A stretch of DNA of 64,000 bases from an uncultured bacterium (GTDB lineage: Bacteria; Cyanobacteriota; Vampirovibrionia; Gastranaerophilales; Gastranaerophilaceae): NCBI GenBank assembly GCA_949290355.1, contig CASERN010000011.1, positions 733,865 to 797,864 of the forward strand. Reading direction: 5' to 3'. The notes beneath the pieces were generated by a model. It was not told the origin of the DNA, made no database searches, and saw nothing but the letters and a program-made list of their open reading frames with translations. The first letter of the stretch is position 1. Each line of letters begins with the position of its first letter. Both the position numbers and the translations under genes were made by a program. Below, one piece after another: positions 61,232-64,000 of this stretch.

Positions 61232-62257
61232 TTACAATTTTAAAAGTGCATTTTTAAGTTTATTTAATTTTTTATTATCAGTACCTATCCCACACAAAAG
61301 CATTGTAGATATATCATTTGTTTTTTCATCTTCAATATCGTATTTATCAAAAAGTTTTTCAGAAAGCTCATAACCGCTTAAATTTTGCTTTTTGATAAGT
61401 ATTTTAGTTATATCATCACCACCAAATTCAATATTTTTTACCGAATTTTTCAACTCTTTAATAGAATCAATTAAGTTTTCTATTTTTTTACGCCCTTTAC
61501 GGGAATTCAGGTAATTTATATTAGCTTCAATAGAAGTAAGCAAAGGATATGATGGAGAAGTCGTATTTATCATATCAAGAGCATTTTGAGTATTAATATC
61601 ACAATTAACGTGTAATAAAGCTGTAGGATTTAACCCTCCTGCAGTTTTGTGAAGAGATTGAATTGTAAAATCTGCAATATTAACTGCACTTTGAGGTAAT
61701 CTGTCTGAAAATGGATAAAGAGCTCCATGTGCTTCATCAACAATCAAAAAAGCTCCATTTTTTCTACAAACTGATTTCAATGCTTTGATATCAGAAACTA
61801 TACCTTCATAAGAAGGAGAAGTAACTATGACAGCTTTTGCATCTTTAATATCAATAAGATCACTTGTAATTTTATCAGGGATACCCCAATCACTAATTTT
61901 AGGAATATCATAATACATTGGAATACATCCAGCTAACTTTACAGCATTTTCGTGAGATCTATGAGCATTACGCCATATTAAAACTTTATCTCCCTTTTTA
62001 GTACAAGCAATTACAGAGGCTATTATACCGCTTGTGGAACCATTTGTTAAAAAATAGGTATATTTAGTCCCATATATTTTCGAGGCTTTTTCTTGAGCCA
62101 ATAAAAGAGCTCTCTCAGGATTATGAGCTTCTGTTTCAGAAATATCATATTTATAAAATTGCCTAAACTTATTAAATAGAAAAAACTTTTGTCCATGAGA
62201 CGGAGTCGTAAACAAAAGTTTTTTATTTTTTATTCTCAGTAATTTAACTAAGCTCAT
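61232..62257 (-). CDS. Orn/Lys/Arg decarboxylase-family PLP enzyme, short form
   Basis: This 341-residue protein contains the major domain of the fold-type I basic amino acid decarboxylases: TTPSHGQKFF, FLTNGSTSGI, RNAHRSHENAVKLAG and TSPSYEGIVSDI. IVDEAHGALYPFSD carries the cofactor aspartate, and SLHKTAGGLNPTALLH holds the PLP lysine. It is much shorter than the classical 450-750 residue enzymes and lacks most of the C-terminal domain. The reaction could be decarboxylation of lysine, ornithine or arginine, not distinguishable here. TATAAA lies 5 bases before the ATG without a Shine-Dalgarno. Confidence 0.85.
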   Translation of the reverse strand: MSLVKLLRIKNKKLLFTTPSHGQKFFLFNKFRQFYKYDISETEAHNPERALLLAQEKASKIYGTKYTYFLTNGSTSGIIASVIACTKKGDKVLIWRNAHRSHENAVKLAGCIPMYYDIPKISDWGIPDKITSDLIDIKDAKAVIVTSPSYEGIVSDIKALKSVCRKNGAFLIVDEAHGALYPFSDRLPQSAVNIADFTIQSLHKTAGGLNPTALLHVNCDINTQNALDMINTTSPSYPLLTSIEANINYLNSRKGRKKIENLIDSIKELKNSVKNIEFGGDDITKILIKKQNLSGYELSEKLFDKYDIEDEKTNDISTMLLCGIGTDNKKLNKLKNALLKL

Positions 62258-62262
62258 TTTGT

Positions 62263-62268
62263 TTTATA
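62263..62268 (-). promoter_or_regulatory. -10-like box for a possible leaderless decarboxylase transcript
   Basis: On the minus strand TATAAA ends 5 bases before the ATG; no Shine-Dalgarno. Confidence 0.3.
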
Positions 62269-62296
62269 CTTTCATAAAAATAATTTTTATATGCTT

Positions 62297-62887
62297 TTAC
62301 TTATTTTGAATTTCAATACTTCTTTTGCTACAGTATTGAATTAATGTCATTCGATCTTTTGCAACTTTATACTCAAATCTTCCTGACACAGTATACCCAT
62401 TATTCTCGTTTTTCTCAATTCTTATTGGACTGAAAAAGCATGAAATAGACTGTTCTTCTGATAAAGGTATAGTAATTTGATATTTACCATCTATATTTAT
62501 GTTTTCATTGGTAATAAATTTCATACCACCAGCAGAAATATCAAGAGTAATAATCTTATATTCCTTATTATCCAGAAGTAAACCTAGCTCTTCTTTAAAT
62601 TTAATACGGGTATATTGACGTCTTTGCAAAAATCTATGTTTTGCTGGCGTTGCTACTACAATTTTTTTACCCTCAATTTTTTCAGGATATGAATCAAAAT
62701 ATAAAGTTCCATGAGTAGTTTGAGTATAAAATTCGCAGTAATTATGACGCATAATCCCACTTGGTTCAAATTCTAATTCAATTGTAAAATATTTTGGTTC
62801 TACTTCAGTAATAATGCCTTTATTAGCGCATTTAAAATCTGATGGAACAACAGTGATTTTTCTATTTTTTTCAATTAGTTCTCTCAT
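62297..62887 (-). CDS. PilZ-domain protein (probable c-di-GMP receptor)
   Basis: This 196-residue protein has a YcgR-N-like first half and a C-terminal PilZ domain. The c-di-GMP motifs are RRQYTRIKF (R-x-x-x-R) and LDISAGGMKF (D-x-S-x-x-G). Both are intact, so binding is likely. YcgR-type proteins slow the flagellar motor or alter surface traits. The ATG at 62887 was chosen because AAAGGA lies just upstream; a promoter (62910-62938) sits inside the longer alternative frame. Confidence 0.9.
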   Translation of the reverse strand: MRELIEKNRKITVVPSDFKCANKGIITEVEPKYFTIELEFEPSGIMRHNYCEFYTQTTHGTLYFDSYPEKIEGKKIVVATPAKHRFLQRRQYTRIKFKEELGLLLDNKEYKIITLDISAGGMKFITNENINIDGKYQITIPLSEEQSISCFFSPIRIEKNENNGYTVSGRFEYKVAKDRMTLIQYCSKRSIEIQNK

Positions 62888-62909
62888 AACAATCCTTTTC
62901 TTTGCTACT

Positions 62910-62938
62910 ATTCTACAATATATTTTAATTTTTGTCGA
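62910..62938 (-). promoter_or_regulatory. Promoter of the PilZ gene
   Basis: On the minus strand TCGACA, 17 bases, TAGAAT, 22 bases before the ATG. Confidence 0.5.
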
Positions 62939-62954
62939 TATGTTAAGTAAAATC

Positions 62955-62986
62955 AAAAAAAAAGCTCCCCTTATATATTGAGGAGC
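62955..62986 (-). terminator. Rho-independent terminator
   Basis: On the minus strand GCTCC/GGAGC around a 13-base A/T-rich loop is followed by nine Ts. It ends a transcript entering from the secY side. The stretch 62990-63080 between this and the secY terminator holds no recognisable gene. Confidence 0.75.
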
Positions 62987-63080
62987 AAATACTGAGCAAT
63001 CAGAAGAGTTGAGGATTTACATATATACTATACAAATTTTCTTTAACAAATTCATTGAACTAAATATTAATTATTTACAC

Positions 63081-63111
63081 AAAAAAATAGCCTCTTTTAC
63101 CAAGAGGCTAT
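63081..63111 (-). terminator. Terminator of the secY transcript
   Basis: On the minus strand ATAGCCTCTT/AAGAGGCTAT with a 5-base loop and a T7 run, 18 bp past the secY stop. Confidence 0.9.
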
Positions 63112-63128
63112 CTTCTTATTTTTTTTAT

Positions 63129-64000
63129 TTATTCTTTTAAGAATGATTCATAATTTCTTGCTAGAAGATGAGTTCTAACTTGGTTAATCAAATCAAGAGC
63201 AACACCTACCATGATTATTAATGAAGTAGCTCCAATCCCTTGTAAAGTTTTAATATTAGTAATATAACTTGCAAGAGAAGGAACTAAAGCAATAATACCA
63301 AGTCCCATAGCTCCAATAAAAGTTGTCTTAGTTAATATTTTATCAAGAGCTTCTGCTGTAGGTCTGCCTGGCTTAATACCAGGAATTGAAGAACCATATT
63401 TTTTCAAGTTATCCGCTATATCTTTTGGCTGCATATTCGGCATAATTGATGCATAGAAAAAGGTTAACGCAACAATTAATAAGAAATATAATACATAATA
63501 TGTTATACCATCAGGACTCAATATTTGATTCAAATGGATAACAACATTTTTTACAGCTTCATTTTTAAAATTAGCTTGTCCAACCAAACTTAATACAGTT
63601 GATGGGAAAAGTAATATTGCTATAGCAAAGATAATTGGCATAACACCACCGGGATTAAGTTTAAACGGAATAAATGAATTCATGCCGCCATATACTTTAT
63701 TCCCAACTTGCCTTTTAGGATTTACAATTATTACTTTTCTAACAGCTTCTTGCATTATTACAATGAATACCATTGCTGCAAAGAATATTAAAAGTAAAAC
63801 TATCAAACCTAATTGCATCATAGAATTATTTGCAACTATCTGAGCTGTTCTTGAGGCATAAATTGGTATCCCTGACAAAATACCTATAAAGATAATCAAA
63901 GAACCACCATTACCAATACCTTTTTCAGTAATAAGCTCCGAAATCCACATAACAAGAACTGAACCAGCTGTTAAAACTACTATAGAACTTATAAAGAACA
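63129..64000 (-). CDS. secY: Preprotein translocase subunit SecY (5' partial)
   Basis: This is the C-terminal part of the Sec channel; the frame continues past the window end. Visible are WISELITEKGIGNGGSLIIF (the loop after TM4), the plug-gate helices, the cytoplasmic loop VNPKRQVGNKVYGGMNSFIP, and the conserved KLNPGGVMPIIFA. The SecA-binding loop has ADNLKKYGSSIPGIKPGRPT. The C-terminus NYESFLKE matches the family end. Apparently it is the last gene of its operon, since a terminator follows and ribosomal-protein genes, its usual neighbours, would lie upstream. Confidence 0.96.
   Translation of the reverse strand, partial: FFISSIVVLTAGSVLVMWISELITEKGIGNGGSLIIFIGILSGIPIYASRTAQIVANNSMMQLGLIVLLLIFFAAMVFIVIMQEAVRKVIIVNPKRQVGNKVYGGMNSFIPFKLNPGGVMPIIFAIAILLFPSTVLSLVGQANFKNEAVKNVVIHLNQILSPDGITYYVLYFLLIVALTFFYASIMPNMQPKDIADNLKKYGSSIPGIKPGRPTAEALDKILTKTTFIGAMGLGIIALVPSLASYITNIKTLQGIGATSLIIMVGVALDLINQVRTHLLARNYESFLKE

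Noticed and set aside
62990-63080. Small RNA or peptide between two terminators
   Set aside because: A TTGTTA/TATAGT-like pair and a 12-codon frame can be drawn, but spacing is poor and nothing else supports it.

Overview
The window is AT-rich bacterial chromosome with densely packed genes on both strands and no rRNA, CRISPR array, transposase or prophage. Several features point to an uncultured gut-type relative of the Cyanobacteria (Vampirovibrionia/Melainabacteria, order Gastranaerophilales). These are several prepilin-like proteins beginning with a FGFTLAEVLITLGIIGVVAA leader, an SLH-domain protein together with a CsaB-type pyruvyl transferase, an AsmA-type outer-envelope protein, a RecG with a long N-terminal extension, and many short Asn/Ser-rich proteins of unknown family. 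This assignment is inference from gene content.

Layout. 0-8 kb: the 3' part of an AsmA-like gene, a secreted repeat protein, the NifU/NifS iron-sulfur pair, an LD-carboxypeptidase, dnaX and a frameshifted small gene. 8-17.5 kb: a MEMO-AMMECR1 fusion, ribD, a UlaG-like hydrolase, a GshB-like ATP-grasp enzyme, tsaD, obgE, a hypothetical protein, an amidohydrolase-fold protein lacking its metal ligands, and yjbQ. 17.5-25.3 kb: three prepilin-like genes, each behind the same 235-bp module, with gpmI, a SNF2 helicase and rpsU between them. 25.3-37.2 kb: pyk, an SLH protein, small proteins, a uridine kinase-like P-loop protein, two glycine-zipper proteins, isocitrate dehydrogenase, a TMEM43-like protein and serS. 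37.3-47.6 kb: a Ski2-like helicase, an M23 peptidase, a phosphodiester glycosidase-like protein, an operon rpiB-rsfS-TPR-membrane protein, and three tandem paralogues sharing an IxIxNNFFG motif. 47.7-64 kb: recG, a CHASE2 adenylate cyclase, eda-kdgK-csaB, an EF-hand protein, tRNA-Leu(UAA), a patatin, a GT-C-like membrane protein, a HEAT-like protein, a 703-residue protein with a sigma-28-type promoter, a short PLP decarboxylase, a PilZ protein and the 3' part of secY.

Four observations stand out. (1) Each of the three prepilin genes is preceded by its own promoter, a ribosome binding site and a 15-codon ORF containing exactly ten Gs. A -1 frameshift, or one extra G, would fuse this ORF without any stop to the prepilin. 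It looks like a phase-variable or slippage-controlled start. (2) A bipartite upstream element, AGCAATT-N12-TATACTTTATATATA, recurs in front of at least five unrelated-looking proteins and one small RNA-like unit, and so suggests a regulon under an unusual promoter. (3) About eight genes have a -10 box ending 5-7 bases before the ATG and no Shine-Dalgarno, which is the layout of leaderless transcripts. (4) A near-perfect flagellar-type sigma-28 promoter precedes the 703-residue protein.

Housekeeping functions include glycolysis (gpmI, pyk), KDG use (kdgK, eda), the pentose phosphate step (rpiB), translation (serS, rpsU, tRNA-Leu, rsfS, obgE, tsaD), replication and repair (dnaX, recG) and secretion (secY). 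The SLH protein and CsaB belong to one known logic: pyruvylated wall polymer as the anchor for SLH domains.
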